Shown: positions 32,014-41,738, counted from the first letter of the stretch. The stretch: 64,000 bases of DNA from Geodermatophilaceae bacterium URHA0031 (GCA_000620205.1 JHVP01000007.1:124001-188000), one strand, 5' to 3'. Program-made: numbers and translations. The notes: generated by a model from the sequence alone, not told the origin.

Positions 32014-33414
32014 ATGAGACGCCCCCTGGCCGCGACCGCCATCGCCCTCGCGCTGACCGTCCCGCTGCTGGGGACGACGGTGGCCTCGGCCGCGCCGGGC
32101 TCCACCACCAGCGGTGACCCGTACTTCCCGCAGGCGGGGAACGGTGGCTACGACGTCCAGCACTACCGCCTGGGCCTGGACTACGACCCGTCCACCGGCC
32201 GGCTCCAGGGGCGGGCGGTCATCACGCTGACCGCGCTCACCGACCTGGACAGCTTCAGCCTGGACCTGCGCGGGCTCACCGCGTCCGCGGTCCGGGTCGA
32301 CCACCAGGACGCCGCCTCCACCCAGCAGCCGCCGCCGGCCGACGGCCGCGGCGGCGAGCTCGTCATCGTGCCGAAGCACCGGCTGCGGGCCGGCACCGAG
32401 CACGTGGTCACCGTCGTCTACAGCGGGGTGCCCGGGCAGCCGACCGACATCGGCGGTGACCTCTACGGATTCGTCAGCTTCCCGGACGGCGCCTTCGTCG
32501 CCAACGAGCCCGAGGGCGCCTCGACCTGGTACCCGGTGAACGACGTGCTGACCGACAAGGCCACCTACGACTTCGTCATCTCGGTGCCGCAGGGGCTGAC
32601 CGCGGTGGCCAACGGCGAGCTCGTGGGCACGCCGGTCACCCGGTGGGGCCGCACCGTCTTCGTCTGGCGGGCCACCGACCCGATGGCCAGCTACCTGAGC
32701 ACGGCGTCCATCGGCAACTACACGCTGAGCACCCGGACCGGCCCGCACGGCCTGCCGATCACCGACTACGTCGACGCCGACCTCGGCCCGGAGGCCTCGG
32801 CCGGGCTCGCCCTCGAGCCGGAGATGATCGCGTTCTTCGAGGGCGTCTACGGCCCCTACCCGTTCACCTCCTCCGGCGCGATCGTCGACGACGACGAGGA
32901 GGCCGGCTACGCGCTGGAGACCCAGACCAAGCCGATCTACGCGGGCGCGCCCGACGAGGCCACCGTCGCCCACGAACTGGCGCACCAGTGGGTCGGCGAC
33001 AGCGTGACCCCGGAGACCTGGCGGGACATCTGGCTCAACGAGGGGTTCGCCACGTACTCGGAGTGGCTCTGGACCGCGTCCCGCTCGGGAGCCAGCGTGC
33101 AGCAGCGCTTCGACGAGGTCCTGGCGACCCCGGCGGACGACGAGTTCTGGGCCACGCCGCCCGGTGACCCGGGCGCTGCGGACCTCTTCGCCGCCGCGAC
33201 CTACGACCGCGGTGCCGCGACGCTGCAGGCCCTGCGCGGGAAGATCGGGGACGCGGCGTTCTCCCGCCTGCTGCGCGAGTGGACGACCCGGAACGCGAAG
33301 TCGAACATCAGCACCGCCGACTTCATCGCGCTGGCCGAAGAGGTCAGCGGTCAGCAGCTGGACGCCTTCTTCCAGACCTGGGTCTACACGCCGGAGAAGC
33401 CGGTCAGCTGGTAG
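32014..33414 (+). CDS. Secreted M1-family metallopeptidase
   Basis: A 466-residue protein. The signal peptide ends near A-S-A-A (residue 28). The N-terminal beta-domain of M1 peptidases is followed by the zinc site H-E-L-A-H-Q-W with the third ligand Glu 18 residues after the second His, in W-L-N-E-G-F-A. The substrate-edge motif is Y-A-L-E-T-Q-T rather than GAMEN, as in secreted actinobacterial members. The length is short because the C-terminal helical domain of aminopeptidase N is reduced. Expected to trim peptides outside the cell, possibly downstream of the subtilase encoded 1.4 kb upstream. Confidence 0.9.
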   Translation: MRRPLAATAIALALTVPLLGTTVASAAPGSTTSGDPYFPQAGNGGYDVQHYRLGLDYDPSTGRLQGRAVITLTALTDLDSFSLDLRGLTASAVRVDHQDAASTQQPPPADGRGGELVIVPKHRLRAGTEHVVTVVYSGVPGQPTDIGGDLYGFVSFPDGAFVANEPEGASTWYPVNDVLTDKATYDFVISVPQGLTAVANGELVGTPVTRWGRTVFVWRATDPMASYLSTASIGNYTLSTRTGPHGLPITDYVDADLGPEASAGLALEPEMIAFFEGVYGPYPFTSSGAIVDDDEEAGYALETQTKPIYAGAPDEATVAHELAHQWVGDSVTPETWRDIWLNEGFATYSEWLWTASRSGASVQQRFDEVLATPADDEFWATPPGDPGAADLFAAATYDRGAATLQALRGKIGDAAFSRLLREWTTRNAKSNISTADFIALAEEVSGQQLDAFFQTWVYTPEKPVSW

Positions 33415-33424
33415 GCCGCCGGCC

Positions 33425-33658
33425 TCACTGCACCGTGTCGCGGTTCTGCGCGTGCTCGCTGAGCTGCGGGAACTCCAGCACCTCCACCCGGGTCGCGTGC
33501 ACCGCCGCGGTGGTCCGGGCCCAGCAGAGCCGGCACAGGTGGTGCACCTCGGGCGGCAGGAGCGGCCGGCCGCCCAGCTCGCGCACCTCCACCCAGCCCA
33601 CGGCGGAGCCTGGGTCGGCCACCTCGGCACACTCGTCGCAGCGGTAGAGCACGCTCAT
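33425..33658 (-). CDS. Small zinc-ribbon-like protein
   Basis: A 77-residue protein with two CxxC pairs, C-D-E-C at about residues 8-11 and C-R-L-C at about 42-45, separated by a W-V-E-V-R-E-L-G-G-R-P segment. It may fold as a zinc ribbon. ATG 33658 is preceded by GGGAGG with seven-base spacing. Function unknown. Confidence 0.6.
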   Translation of the reverse strand: MSVLYRCDECAEVADPGSAVGWVEVRELGGRPLLPPEVHHLCRLCWARTTAAVHATRVEVLEFPQLSEHAQNRDTVQ

Positions 33659-33738
33659 CGCACGGCCTCCCGGCATGAGGAACGTCGTCGGTCCTCGGCA
33701 CCCCAGGGTCCTCCCTCGGCGGCCGTCCCGCAGCAGCG

Positions 33739-33975
33739 TCAGGCGCCGCGGTCGGCCTCGGCCTGGACCACGCCGAGCAGGCTGGTCTGCAGCGTCTGGT
33801 CGGAGTGATCGCCGCGCTCCAGCGCCTCGCGGGCCGGGCCGGGCAGCTGGCTCACCTCGATGTCGTCCAGCCAGACGGTGTCCCCACCGACCCGCCGGCC
33901 CAGCCGCAGCGCGTCCCCCTCCCGCTGCAGCAGGTACTCCTCGCCACCGAGCCCGATCGTCGTCGATTCGCCCAT
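33739..33975 (-). CDS. Small conserved-type hypothetical protein
   Basis: A 78-residue acidic protein starting M-G-E-S-T-T-I-G-L-G-G-E-E-Y-L-L-Q-R-E-G; it has beta-rich then helical character and no known motif. ATG 33975 is chosen because codon third positions lose GC bias just upstream. An ATG at 34050, with GGGAGG six bases upstream, would add 25 residues and cannot be excluded. Divergent from the GGDEF-EAL gene. Confidence 0.5.
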   Translation of the reverse strand: MGESTTIGLGGEEYLLQREGDALRLGRRVGGDTVWLDDIEVSQLPGPAREALERGDHSDQTLQTSLLGVVQAEADRGA

Positions 33976-34161
33976 GAGCGGTGCCCTACCCTCAGTGCTG
34001 GCCCGTTCACACGCCGGGAAGCCGACCCGGTCGGCCACCGCGAGCCTCATCCCGGTCCTCCCGGCGTGGCGGACCTACCAGGAGCACGACCGGTGCCGAT
34101 GGTCACAGGACACCAGGCGCGGCCGGCATCACCAGGGTCAGCGTCGAGAGGGAGGGCATGC

Positions 34162-35940
34162 GTGTCACGGACGGCGGTGGGGCCCCAGCTCCCTCTCGAC
34201 GTCAGCCACCGGGACGGCGGTGACCGGGAGAACGCCGACCTCGTCGCCGGGGTGCTCGACGCCCTGCCCTCGCCCACGGTGCTGATCGACGCCGACGGCA
34301 CGATGCTGCTGGTCAACTCGGCGTGGGCGGCCGCCGCCGACCTGCTCGGCGACGACCGGCTCCGGGTCGGCGTCGGCGCGAACTACTACGCCGTCATCCT
34401 CAGCCTCTCCGCCGGGGCGGCGAACCACGAGCGCATCGCCGCCCTGCGGGAGCTCGCCCAGGGCCGGCGGGACACCGTCGCCGTCGACTACGCGCTGACC
34501 ACCCGCCTCGGGCTGCGGTGGTTCCACCTGCAGGCCTCCCGGGCGGACCGGTCGGGGCGGGTCGTCGTCATGCACACCGACGTGACCTCCCGGGTCCAGG
34601 CCGAGCAGGCCTCCGCCTGGCAGGCCCGGCACGACCACCTCACCGACCTGCCCAACCGGGTGCACCTGCACGAGCTGATCGACGCCGAGCTGCGCCGCCC
34701 GGACCGCGGCGCGATGAGCGTGCTCTTCCTCGACGCCGACGGGTTCAAGGACGTCAACGACACCCTCGGGCACGACGTCGGGGACGCGCTGCTGCGGGAG
34801 CTCGCCTCCCGGTTGAGCAGCTGCACCCGGGACGCGGACACCGTCGGCCGGCTCGGCGGCGACGAGTTCGTCGTGCTGTGCCGCAACTGCGACGTCGACG
34901 GTGCCCTGCGGCTGGCCGAGCGCTTCCAGCGGACCTTCGACGAGCCCTTCGCCCTCGGCGACCGCCGCACCCAGCTGACGGTGAGCATCGGGGTCGCCAC
35001 CGCGGCCGCCGACGACGACGAGACCCGCTCCACCGACCTGGTCCGGGACGCCGACCTGGCCATGTACGCGGCCAAGGCGGCCGGCCGGAACCGGGTCCGG
35101 GTCTTCCACCCCGACCTGCGCTGGGCCGTCGAGCAGAAGGTGCTCGTCGCCGGTGAGCTGCGCGAGGCCATCGACACCGGTCAGCTGGTGCTGCACTACC
35201 AGCCGATCCAGCAGCTGCTCACCGGCGAGGTCTCCGGCGTCGAGGCCCTGGTCCGCTGGCAGCACCCCGAGCGGGGGCTGCTCATGCCCGGTGACTTCAT
35301 CCCCATCGCCGAGCAGAACGGCCTGGTCGTCCCGCTCACCCGGTGGGTGCTGCAGGAGGCCACCCGGCAGACCGCCGCCTGGGAGCGGGACGGCATCCCG
35401 ATGGTGACCGCGGTCAACATCAGCGCCGCCCACTTCGGCACCGGCACCCTCGTCGCCGACGTGCACGACGCCCTGGCTGCGAGCGGCCTGGACGCCGAGC
35501 GGCTGGTCCTGGAGCTCACCGAGACCAGCGTCGCGGAGGACCCGGTGCGCGCCGCTGCCCAGTTCGCCCAGCTGCGGGTCTCCGGGGTCGAGGTCTCCAT
35601 CGACGACTTCGGCAGCGGGTTCTCCTCGCTCAGCCAGCTCGTCTCCATCCCCGCCGGGATCCTCAAGCTCGACCGCAGCCTGGTCGCCGGCACCGAGACG
35701 CGGCGCAGCGAGTCCGCCGCCGCGATCGCCGCGGTCGTCGGCCTGGCCACCGCGTGCGGGATGCGCAGCCTCGCCGAGGGGGTGGAGACCGCCGACCAGC
35801 TGACCCTGGTCCGGGAGCTGGGCTGCACCTTCGCCCAGGGGCACCACATCGCCCGGCCGATGGCGGCCGGCGACCTGATGACCTTCCTCGAGGGCCGGCG
35901 GCTCACCGGACGACGACCGGTGCGCGCGCGGATCGGCTGA
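34162..35940 (+). CDS. Cyclic-di-GMP turnover protein: PAS-GGDEF-EAL
   Basis: A 592-residue protein. The PAS-like sensor (about 20-140) has P-S-P-T-V-L-I-D-A-D-G-T-M-L-L-V-N. The GGDEF domain (about 155-310) has an intact R-L-G-G-D-E-F and a preceding R-x-x-D inhibitory site. The EAL domain (about 330-580) has E-A-L-V-R-W, N-I-S-A, E-L-T-E-T and D-D-F-G-S-G-F-S-S-L. Both synthetic and hydrolytic motifs look intact, so it could be bifunctional. No membrane helix is seen, so it is cytosolic. GTG 34162 is supported by GGAGGG; the open frame extends upstream but is not coding in character. Confidence 0.9.
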   Translation: MSRTAVGPQLPLDVSHRDGGDRENADLVAGVLDALPSPTVLIDADGTMLLVNSAWAAAADLLGDDRLRVGVGANYYAVILSLSAGAANHERIAALRELAQGRRDTVAVDYALTTRLGLRWFHLQASRADRSGRVVVMHTDVTSRVQAEQASAWQARHDHLTDLPNRVHLHELIDAELRRPDRGAMSVLFLDADGFKDVNDTLGHDVGDALLRELASRLSSCTRDADTVGRLGGDEFVVLCRNCDVDGALRLAERFQRTFDEPFALGDRRTQLTVSIGVATAAADDDETRSTDLVRDADLAMYAAKAAGRNRVRVFHPDLRWAVEQKVLVAGELREAIDTGQLVLHYQPIQQLLTGEVSGVEALVRWQHPERGLLMPGDFIPIAEQNGLVVPLTRWVLQEATRQTAAWERDGIPMVTAVNISAAHFGTGTLVADVHDALAASGLDAERLVLELTETSVAEDPVRAAAQFAQLRVSGVEVSIDDFGSGFSSLSQLVSIPAGILKLDRSLVAGTETRRSESAAAIAAVVGLATACGMRSLAEGVETADQLTLVRELGCTFAQGHHIARPMAAGDLMTFLEGRRLTGRRPVRARIG

Positions 35941-35990
35941 GCACCCTCCCGGTTTGCTGTCGACGGCCGGTCGGACGAGGGTCAGCGGTC

Positions 35991-36944
35991 GTGCGCCCCC
36001 GACGTCCTCTGCTGCTGTCCGTGACCGCCGCCGTCCTGCTGGCCACCGGCTGCGGTGCGGAGTCCGCGGCGGCGCCCGCCAGCAGCGCCCCGTCGTCCGA
36101 GCCGACCACGACAGCGGAGCAGACGACGACCGCGCCGCCCACCCCGACCCAGCAGCAGCTGCCCGGCGGTGGCACCCAGGTCTTCCCCGGCCACCGGCTG
36201 GCCGGCTTCTCGGGCGCCCCCAGCTCACCCGCGCTCGGCCCGATGACCGGCGACCTGGCCGCGGCCACCGAGCGGCTGCGCCAGCAGTCCGCCGCCTACG
36301 GCACCGACCGCCCGGTGCTGCCGATCGTCGAGCTCATCGCCACCGTCGTGCAGTCCGTGCCGGGACCGAACGGGGACTACTCGGTCGCCGCGGACGACGC
36401 CACCGTGCAGCAGTACCTGGACGCCGCCCGGGCCGCCGGAGGCATCCTGCTGCTGGGCATCCAGCCCGGCAGCGGGGACTTCCTGCCCGCCGTCCAGTAC
36501 TACGAGAAGTGGCTGACCCAGCCCGACGTCGGGGTCGCCCTGGACCCGGAGTGGGCCATCGAGGCCGGCGAGGTGCCCGGGGAGGTGTTCGGTTCCACCA
36601 CCGGCGCCGAGCTCGACGGCGTCTCGGCCTACCTCGACGGGCTGGTCACCGCCGGCCACCTGCCGCAGAAGGTGATGCTCTACCACCAGCTGCACGCCGA
36701 CATCGTCACCGGCCAGGAGGCCCTGGTCGACCGGCCCGGGGTGGCCGTGGTCAAGAGCGTCGACGGCATCGGGGCCGCCGCCGACAAGATCGGCACCTAC
36801 CAGCGGGTGATGGTCGGCACGCCGCCGTTCGTGCACGCCGGCTTCAAGCTGTTCTACGAGGAGGACACCCGGTCCGGGACGCTGATGACCCCGGAGGAGG
36901 TCCTCGCGCTCGTCCCGCAGCCGGAGTACGTGCTCTACGAGTGA
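35991..36944 (+). CDS. Lipoprotein of unknown function
   Basis: A 317-residue protein. The signal peptide ends in lipobox L-L-A-T-G-C (Cys19). A Ser/Thr/Pro linker to about residue 60 precedes a single domain (about 65-317) with F-P-G-H-R-L-A-G-F-S-G, P-V-L-P-I-V-E-L-I-A-T, V-G-V-A-L-D-P-E-W and V-M-L-Y-H-Q-L-H. Alternating strands and helices, and acidic residues after strands, hint at a TIM-barrel glycosidase-like fold, which is a guess. The GTG start leaves 50 bases after the GGDEF-EAL stop, so it may be co-transcribed with it. Confidence 0.65.
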   Translation: MRPRRPLLLSVTAAVLLATGCGAESAAAPASSAPSSEPTTTAEQTTTAPPTPTQQQLPGGGTQVFPGHRLAGFSGAPSSPALGPMTGDLAAATERLRQQSAAYGTDRPVLPIVELIATVVQSVPGPNGDYSVAADDATVQQYLDAARAAGGILLLGIQPGSGDFLPAVQYYEKWLTQPDVGVALDPEWAIEAGEVPGEVFGSTTGAELDGVSAYLDGLVTAGHLPQKVMLYHQLHADIVTGQEALVDRPGVAVVKSVDGIGAAADKIGTYQRVMVGTPPFVHAGFKLFYEEDTRSGTLMTPEEVLALVPQPEYVLYE

Positions 36945-36945
36945 G

Positions 36946-37260
36946 TCAGCCCGGCTCGCCGCGCAGCTTCCTCCGGGCGACGACGACCAGGTCCACCAGC
37001 GCGACCGCGGCCAGCACGAACAGCACGACCGGGAGCACCAGCGGGACGTCCGCGCCCAGGGCGAGCACCCCCAGCACGGTGCACAGGACCAGCCCGAAGA
37101 CGGCCAGCACCAGCCGCAGGGTCAGCGCGCTGCGGGCGCCGGCGGCACCGCCCTCGCCCAGCGTGCGCGCCGAGTCGGGGATGCCGCGGGGGAAGTCGTC
37201 GCGCTCGTACTCGGTGAGGTCGTCCGGCGGAGGTCCGTCGTCCGGCGGTGGCGTGCTCAT
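36946..37260 (-). CDS. Small two-helix membrane protein (DUF6343-like)
   Basis: A 104-residue protein with an acidic Pro-rich N-terminus, then S-A-R-T-L-G-E-G-G-A-A-G-A-R-S-A-L-T-L-R-L and two hydrophobic helices (about 48-66 and 70-90), ending in a basic tail. The A-R-S-A-L-x-L-R-L pattern recalls DUF6343 proteins of actinobacteria. It is divergent from prfB with about 45 bases between the start codons. Confidence 0.55.
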   Translation of the reverse strand: MSTPPPDDGPPPDDLTEYERDDFPRGIPDSARTLGEGGAAGARSALTLRLVLAVFGLVLCTVLGVLALGADVPLVLPVVLFVLAAVALVDLVVVARRKLRGEPG

Positions 37261-37292
37261 GCTGCGGTGAGGTACCCCGGCGGAGGGCGCAC

Positions 37293-37298
37293 TACCCT
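37293..37298 (+). promoter_or_regulatory. -10 element of prfB
   Basis: TACCCT ends eight bases before GTG 37307, with no Shine-Dalgarno sequence; a leaderless transcript is likely. Confidence 0.45.
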
Positions 37299-37306
37299 GG
37301 ACTGCT

Positions 37307-38419
37307 GTGGCTGCTGACTTCTCCGTCGTCCTGGACGAGCTCGACACGACCCTGAAGTCCATCGAGGCCGTGATGCGGGTCGACGACCTGCGCCGCGAGG
37401 TCGCCGAACTGGAGCAGAAGGCCGCCGCGCCCGACCTCTGGAACGACGTCGAGGCCGCCCAGGCCCTCACCTCCCGGCTCTCCTACCTGCAGGGCGACCT
37501 GCGCCGCGTCGAGGAGCTGCGCAGCCGGCTCGACGACGTCGGGCTGCTGCACGAGATGGCTGCGGAGGAGGGCGACGAGGCCACCACCGCCGAGACCGAG
37601 CGCGAGCTGCAGAGCATCCGCACGGTCCTGGACGAGCTCGAGGTCCGCACCCTGCTGTCCGGTGAGTACGACGCCCGCGAGGCGCTGGTGACCATCCGCT
37701 CGGAGGCCGGCGGGGTGGACGCCGCGGACTTCGCCGAGATGCTCATGCGGATGTACCTGCGCTGGGCCGAGCGGCACAAGTACCCGACCGAGGTCTACGA
37801 CGTCTCCTACGCCGAGGAGGCCGGGATCAAGTCGGCCACGTTCGCCGTCAAGCAGCCCTACGCCTACGGCACCCTGTCGGTCGAGCAGGGCACCCACCGG
37901 CTGGTGCGGATCTCGCCGTTCGACAACCAGGGCCGCCGGCAGACCTCCTTCGCCGGGGTCGAGGTGCTGCCCGTGGTGGAGCAGACCGACCACGTCGACA
38001 TCCCGGAGAACGAGATCCGGGTCGACGTCTTCCGCTCGTCGGGCCCGGGTGGGCAGAGCGTCAACACCACCGACTCCGCCGTCCGGATGACCCACATCCC
38101 GACGGGCATCGTCGTCTCCTGCCAGAACGAGAAGTCGCAGATCCAGAACCGGGCCGCAGCGCTGCGGGTGCTGCAGGCGCGGCTGCTCGTCGTCCGGCAG
38201 GCGGAGCAGCGGGCCGAGATGGACGCGCTGAAGGGGGAGGGGAGCAGCTGGGGCAACCAGATGCGCTCCTACGTGCTGCACCCCTACCAGATGGTCAAGG
38301 ACCTGCGGACCGAGACCGAGAGCGGCAACCCGTCGAACGTCCTCGACGGCGACATCGACGCCTTCATCGAGGCCGGGATCCGCTGGCGCCGGCAGCAGGA
38401 GAACGCCGAGCTGAACTGA
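37307..38419 (+). CDS. prfB: Peptide chain release factor 2
   Basis: A 370-residue class I release factor that reads UGA and UAA. The peptidyl-hydrolase motif G-G-Q lies in [11 protein letters not shown] and the RF2 stop-recognition motif S-P-F in V-R-I-S-P-F-D. N-terminal helices match RF2. The gene is one continuous frame without the internal TGA used for programmed frameshifting in many bacteria, so autoregulation by that route is absent. It is followed by ftsE, ftsX and smpB, the standard actinobacterial order. Confidence 0.97.
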   Translation: MAADFSVVLDELDTTLKSIEAVMRVDDLRREVAELEQKAAAPDLWNDVEAAQALTSRLSYLQGDLRRVEELRSRLDDVGLLHEMAAEEGDEATTAETERELQSIRTVLDELEVRTLLSGEYDAREALVTIRSEAGGVDAADFAEMLMRMYLRWAERHKYPTEVYDVSYAEEAGIKSATFAVKQPYAYGTLSVEQGTHRLVRISPFDNQGRRQTSFAGVEVLPVVEQTDHVDIPENEIRVDVFRSSGPGGQSVNTTDSAVRMTHIPTGIVVSCQNEKSQIQNRAAALRVLQARLLVVRQAEQRAEMDALKGEGSSWGNQMRSYVLHPYQMVKDLRTETESGNPSNVLDGDIDAFIEAGIRWRRQQENAELN

Positions 38420-38426
38420 CGCCCCC

Positions 38427-38452
38427 GGGGCAGAAGTGGCCACTTCTGCCCC
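38427..38452. terminator. Perfect loopless palindrome after prfB
   Basis: Thirteen-base arms GGGGCAGAAGTGG / CCACTTCTGCCCC with no spacer. Placed eight bases after the prfB stop, it is probably its terminator. It shares the central TGGCCA with the palindrome at 44151-44186. Confidence 0.6.
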
Positions 38453-38602
38453 CGGAGGGCCGGGGAGAGACACGCCACAGTGGCCGTCCGGGGGCACGTT
38501 GCGTCACCGAGGCCCCCGGCCGTGGCCGCGGGTCGTGACACTCCGCGAACACTGGCCGCGTGGCGCGCCCGGTAGACGGGCCAGGACGAGCCCCGGTCCA
38601 GG

Positions 38603-38608
38603 TACCGT
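38603..38608 (+). promoter_or_regulatory. -10 element of ftsE
   Basis: TACCGT ends eight bases before GTG 38617, with no Shine-Dalgarno sequence; probable leaderless transcript. Confidence 0.45.
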
Positions 38609-38616
38609 CGTCCCTC

Positions 38617-39306
38617 GTGATCGAATTGCAACACGTCACCAAGATCTATCCCACCAGCCCCCGGCCGGCGTTGGATGACGTCTCGATGCAGATCGACAAG
38701 GGGGAGTTCGTCTTCCTCATCGGCTCCTCGGGTTCGGGCAAGTCGACCTTCCTCCGGCTGCTGCTGAAGGAGGACAGCCCCACCAAGGGCGTCATCAAGG
38801 TCAACGACAAGACCCTGAACACGATGAGCAAGTGGCAGGTGCCCAAGCTCCGCCGCACCATGGGCTGCGTCTTCCAGGACTTCCGGCTGCTGACCAACAA
38901 GACGGTGGCCGAGAACGTGGCCTTCGCCCTCGAGGTGATCAACAAGCCGCAACGGACCATCAAGCGCGTCGTCCCCGAGGTGCTGGAGATGGTCGGGCTC
39001 GACGGCAAGGAGAACCGGCTGCCCGGCGAGCTCTCCGGTGGCGAGCAGCAGCGGGTGGCGATCGCCCGGGCGTTCGTCAACCGGCCGCTGGTGCTGCTCG
39101 CCGACGAGCCCACCGGCAACCTGGACCCGGAGACGAGCCAGGACATCATGCTTCTGCTGGAGCGGATCAACCGCACCGGCACCACCGTCGTGATGGCCAC
39201 GCACGACTACCACATCGTCGACTCGATGCGGCGGCGCGTGATCGAGCTGAACGACGGCATCCTCAGCCGCGACCAGAGCCGTGGCGTCTACGGCCTCGGT
39301 CGCTGA
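38617..39306 (+). CDS. ftsE: Cell division ATP-binding protein FtsE
   Basis: A 229-residue ABC ATPase. It has Walker [11 protein letters not shown]-loop F-Q-D-F-R-L-L, signature L-S-G-G-E-Q-Q-R, Walker [13 protein letters not shown] and H-loop A-T-H-D-Y. With FtsX it activates peptidoglycan hydrolases at the septum. It is separated from ftsX by 57 bases. Length and motifs are typical for actinobacterial FtsE. Confidence 0.95.
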   Translation: MIELQHVTKIYPTSPRPALDDVSMQIDKGEFVFLIGSSGSGKSTFLRLLLKEDSPTKGVIKVNDKTLNTMSKWQVPKLRRTMGCVFQDFRLLTNKTVAENVAFALEVINKPQRTIKRVVPEVLEMVGLDGKENRLPGELSGGEQQRVAIARAFVNRPLVLLADEPTGNLDPETSQDIMLLLERINRTGTTVVMATHDYHIVDSMRRRVIELNDGILSRDQSRGVYGLGR

Positions 39307-39363
39307 GACGCCGTCCGGCCGACCGCTGAACGCTGAGCCACCGAACGACATGACAGGGAACTG

Positions 39364-40248
39364 ATGCGCGTCAACTTCGTCCTCTCCGAGGTGGCCGCCG
39401 GGCTGCGCCGGAACCTGACCATGACGGTCGCGATGATCCTGACCACCGGGATCTCGCTGGGCCTCATGGGCACCGGCCTGCTGATCGCCAACATGATCGG
39501 CGACATGCGCGAGATCTACTACGACAAGATCCAGGTCTCGATCTACCTCGCCGACGGCATCACCGACCCGCAGCGGGACGCCATCGCCGCGCAGCTGGAG
39601 GCCTCGCCGGAGGTCAAGGACTACATCTACGAGTCCAAGGCCGACGCGTACGCCCGCTTCACCCAGCAGTTCCAGGAGCAGCCGGCGCTCATCGCCAACA
39701 CCCCGGAGGACGCGCTCCCGGAGAGCTTCCGGGTGGAGCTGGTGAACCCGCAGCGCTACCCGGTGATCGCCGAGCAGTTCCCCAACGGGCAGAACGGCGT
39801 CGACGAGGTGCGCGACGAGGGCGACTTCCTCGACCGGCTCTTCAGCCTGCTCAACGGCGCACGGAACGCGACCATCGCGGTGGCCGTCGTGCAAGCCCTG
39901 GCCGCGCTGCTGCTGATCTCCAACACGATCCAGCTCGCGGCCTTCAACAGACGCAACGAGACCAACATCATGCGGTTGGTCGGCGCCTCGCGCTGGTACA
40001 CGCAGCTGCCGTTCATCCTGGAGGCCGCGCTCGCCGGGTTGATCGGTGCGCTGCTCGCGGTCGGCGGTCTGGTGCTCACCAAGATCCTCTTCGTCGACAA
40101 GACGCTGGCCGGGCCGATCAAGGCGGGGATCATCCCGCCGGTCGACTGGTCGGCGATCGCGGCGATCTCACCGATCATCGCCGCCGCCGGGGTCGGGCTG
40201 GCCGCCGTGGCCGCCTACGTGACGCTGCGGCTCTACGTCCGCCTGTAG
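39364..40248 (+). CDS. ftsX: Cell division protein FtsX
   Basis: A 294-residue FtsX: a first helix (about 22-45), an extracellular domain (about 48-170) that in actinobacteria contacts cell-wall hydrolases such as RipC, then three C-terminal helices (about 172-195, 220-245 and 262-288). F-N-R-R-N-E-T-N-I-M-R-L-V-G-A-S is the conserved coupling region. ATG 39364 is preceded by GGGAA. Confidence 0.95.
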   Translation: MRVNFVLSEVAAGLRRNLTMTVAMILTTGISLGLMGTGLLIANMIGDMREIYYDKIQVSIYLADGITDPQRDAIAAQLEASPEVKDYIYESKADAYARFTQQFQEQPALIANTPEDALPESFRVELVNPQRYPVIAEQFPNGQNGVDEVRDEGDFLDRLFSLLNGARNATIAVAVVQALAALLLISNTIQLAAFNRRNETNIMRLVGASRWYTQLPFILEAALAGLIGALLAVGGLVLTKILFVDKTLAGPIKAGIIPPVDWSAIAAISPIIAAAGVGLAAVAAYVTLRLYVRL

Positions 40249-40266
40249 CGCAGGTCGTCCCGCCCG

Positions 40267-40297
40267 TGGCGGCTGACCCAGCCGGGGTCAGCCGCCA
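40267..40297 (+). terminator. Hairpin terminator after ftsX
   Basis: A perfect 13-bp stem (TGGCGGCTGACCC and complement) with loop AGCCG, 19 bases after the ftsX stop and before the smpB promoter. Confidence 0.75.
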
Positions 40298-40318
40298 TGA
40301 TCGGTTGCGGGTGCTGGG

Positions 40319-40324
40319 TAATCT
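40319..40324 (+). promoter_or_regulatory. -10 element of smpB
   Basis: TAATCT ends six bases before ATG 40331, so transcription should begin at the start codon. Confidence 0.5.
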
Positions 40325-40330
40325 GGGGGC

Positions 40331-40807
40331 ATGCCGCGGGAACAGGGGCGCAAGTTCATCGCCCAGAACAAGAAGGCGCGGCACGACTACTCGATCCTGG
40401 ACACCTACGAGGTGGGCCTGGTGCTCACCGGCACCGAGGTGAAGAGCCTGCGTGCCGGTCGCGCCTCGCTCGTCGACGGGTTCGCCACCGTCGACGACGG
40501 CGAGGTCTGGCTGCAGCACGTGCACATCCCCGAGTACACCGAGGGCACGTGGAACAACCACACCCCCCGGCGCAAGCGGAAGATCCTCATGCACCGCAGT
40601 GAGATCGAGAAGCTGATCGGGAAGACCAAGGAGGGCGGGCTGACCCTGGTCCCGCTCGACCTGTACTTCAAGGACGGCAAGGTCAAGGCCACCCTGGCGC
40701 TGGCCAAGGGCAAGAAGACCTACGACAAGCGGCAGGACCTCGCGGAGCGTGACTCCCGGCGGGAGATGGAGCGGGCCTTCGGCCGCTACGTCAAGGGCCG
40801 CCGGTGA
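40331..40807 (+). CDS. smpB: SsrA-binding protein SmpB
   Basis: A 158-residue SmpB, the protein partner of tmRNA in ribosome rescue. Motifs include [28 protein letters not shown] and the C-terminal [11 protein letters not shown] tail that enters the mRNA channel. Its RNA partner ssrA is encoded in this window at 50.3 kb. It is the last gene of the prfB-ftsEX-smpB block. Confidence 0.97.
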   Translation: MPREQGRKFIAQNKKARHDYSILDTYEVGLVLTGTEVKSLRAGRASLVDGFATVDDGEVWLQHVHIPEYTEGTWNNHTPRRKRKILMHRSEIEKLIGKTKEGGLTLVPLDLYFKDGKVKATLALAKGKKTYDKRQDLAERDSRREMERAFGRYVKGRR

Positions 40808-40817
40808 GGTGGCCCCG

Positions 40818-41738
40818 ATGAGAGGTGTCGCCTACGACCGGTTCGGCGGACCGGAGGTCCTGCAGCTCCGCGACGACCTGCCCGAGCCGCCGGTCGGCCC
40901 GGACACCGTGCTGGTGCGCACCCACGCCGCCGGCGTGAACCCGGTCGACGTCGGCATCCGCGAGGGTCACCTGGCCGGTGCCTTCCCGCACCACTTCCCG
41001 ATCGTCCCCGGCTGGGACCTCGCCGGGGTCGTGGAGCAGGTCGGCCCGGCGGTCGTCGACTTCGCGCCCGGTGACGAGGTGTTCGGCTACCTCCGCCGGG
41101 ACGACGTCCAGTGGGGGACGACGGCCGAGCTGGTGCCCGCACCGCAGCGCTGCCTCGCGCACAAGCCCGGGTCGCTGGGGTTCACCGAGGCCGGCGCGCT
41201 CCCGCTGGCCGGGTTGACCGCCTACCAGGCGCTCACCGAGGCCCTCGACGTCGGCGAGGGCGACCGGGTGCTGGTGCACCGGGCGTCCGGCGGGGTCGGG
41301 TTCTTCGCCGTGCAGATCGCCGCCGCGCTGGGCGCGCACGTCATCGGCACCGCCAGCCCGCGCAACCACGGCTTCGTCACGGACGCCGGCGCTGCCGAGG
41401 TGCTCGACTACTCCGCCGGCCCGATCAGCGGGCAGCTGACCGAGAAGGTCGACGCGGTCCTGGACCTGGTCGGCGGGCCGGCGCTGGGCGACGCCCCCGA
41501 CCAGGTGCGCGACCCGGCCCGGATCGCCAGCATCGTCGACCCGGTGGTGCGCGACCTGGGTGGCCGCTACGTCTTCGTGCGGCCCGACCAGCACGACCTG
41601 GAGGAGCTCGGCCGGATGGCCGACGCCGGCCAGCTGCGGGTGGCGATCGCCAAGGCGTTCCCGCTGGCCCAGGCCGCGGACGCGCACCGGCTGGTCGCCG
41701 AGGGCCACGTCCGCGGCAAGGTCGTCGTCACGCTCTGA
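40818..41738 (+). CDS. NADP-dependent zinc-type/quinone oxidoreductase (MDR family)
   Basis: A 306-residue MDR protein. It has A-G-V-N-P-V-D-V-G-I-R-E-G, P-G-W-D-L-A-G-V-V-E, then a nucleotide-binding domain with V-L-V-H-R-A-S-G-G-V-G and A-L-G-A-H-V-I-G-T-A-S, ending H-V-R-G-K-V-V-V-T-L. Zinc-ligating cysteines are absent, so it is of the quinone-oxidoreductase type. It starts 10 bases after smpB and overlaps the amidohydrolase that follows by one base. Confidence 0.85.
   Translation: MRGVAYDRFGGPEVLQLRDDLPEPPVGPDTVLVRTHAAGVNPVDVGIREGHLAGAFPHHFPIVPGWDLAGVVEQVGPAVVDFAPGDEVFGYLRRDDVQWGTTAELVPAPQRCLAHKPGSLGFTEAGALPLAGLTAYQALTEALDVGEGDRVLVHRASGGVGFFAVQIAAALGAHVIGTASPRNHGFVTDAGAAEVLDYSAGPISGQLTEKVDAVLDLVGGPALGDAPDQVRDPARIASIVDPVVRDLGGRYVFVRPDQHDLEELGRMADAGQLRVAIAKAFPLAQAADAHRLVAEGHVRGKVVVTL

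Noticed and set aside
37307..38419. Programmed frameshift in prfB
   Set aside because: The gene is open from GTG to stop without an internal TGA, so no frameshift is needed.
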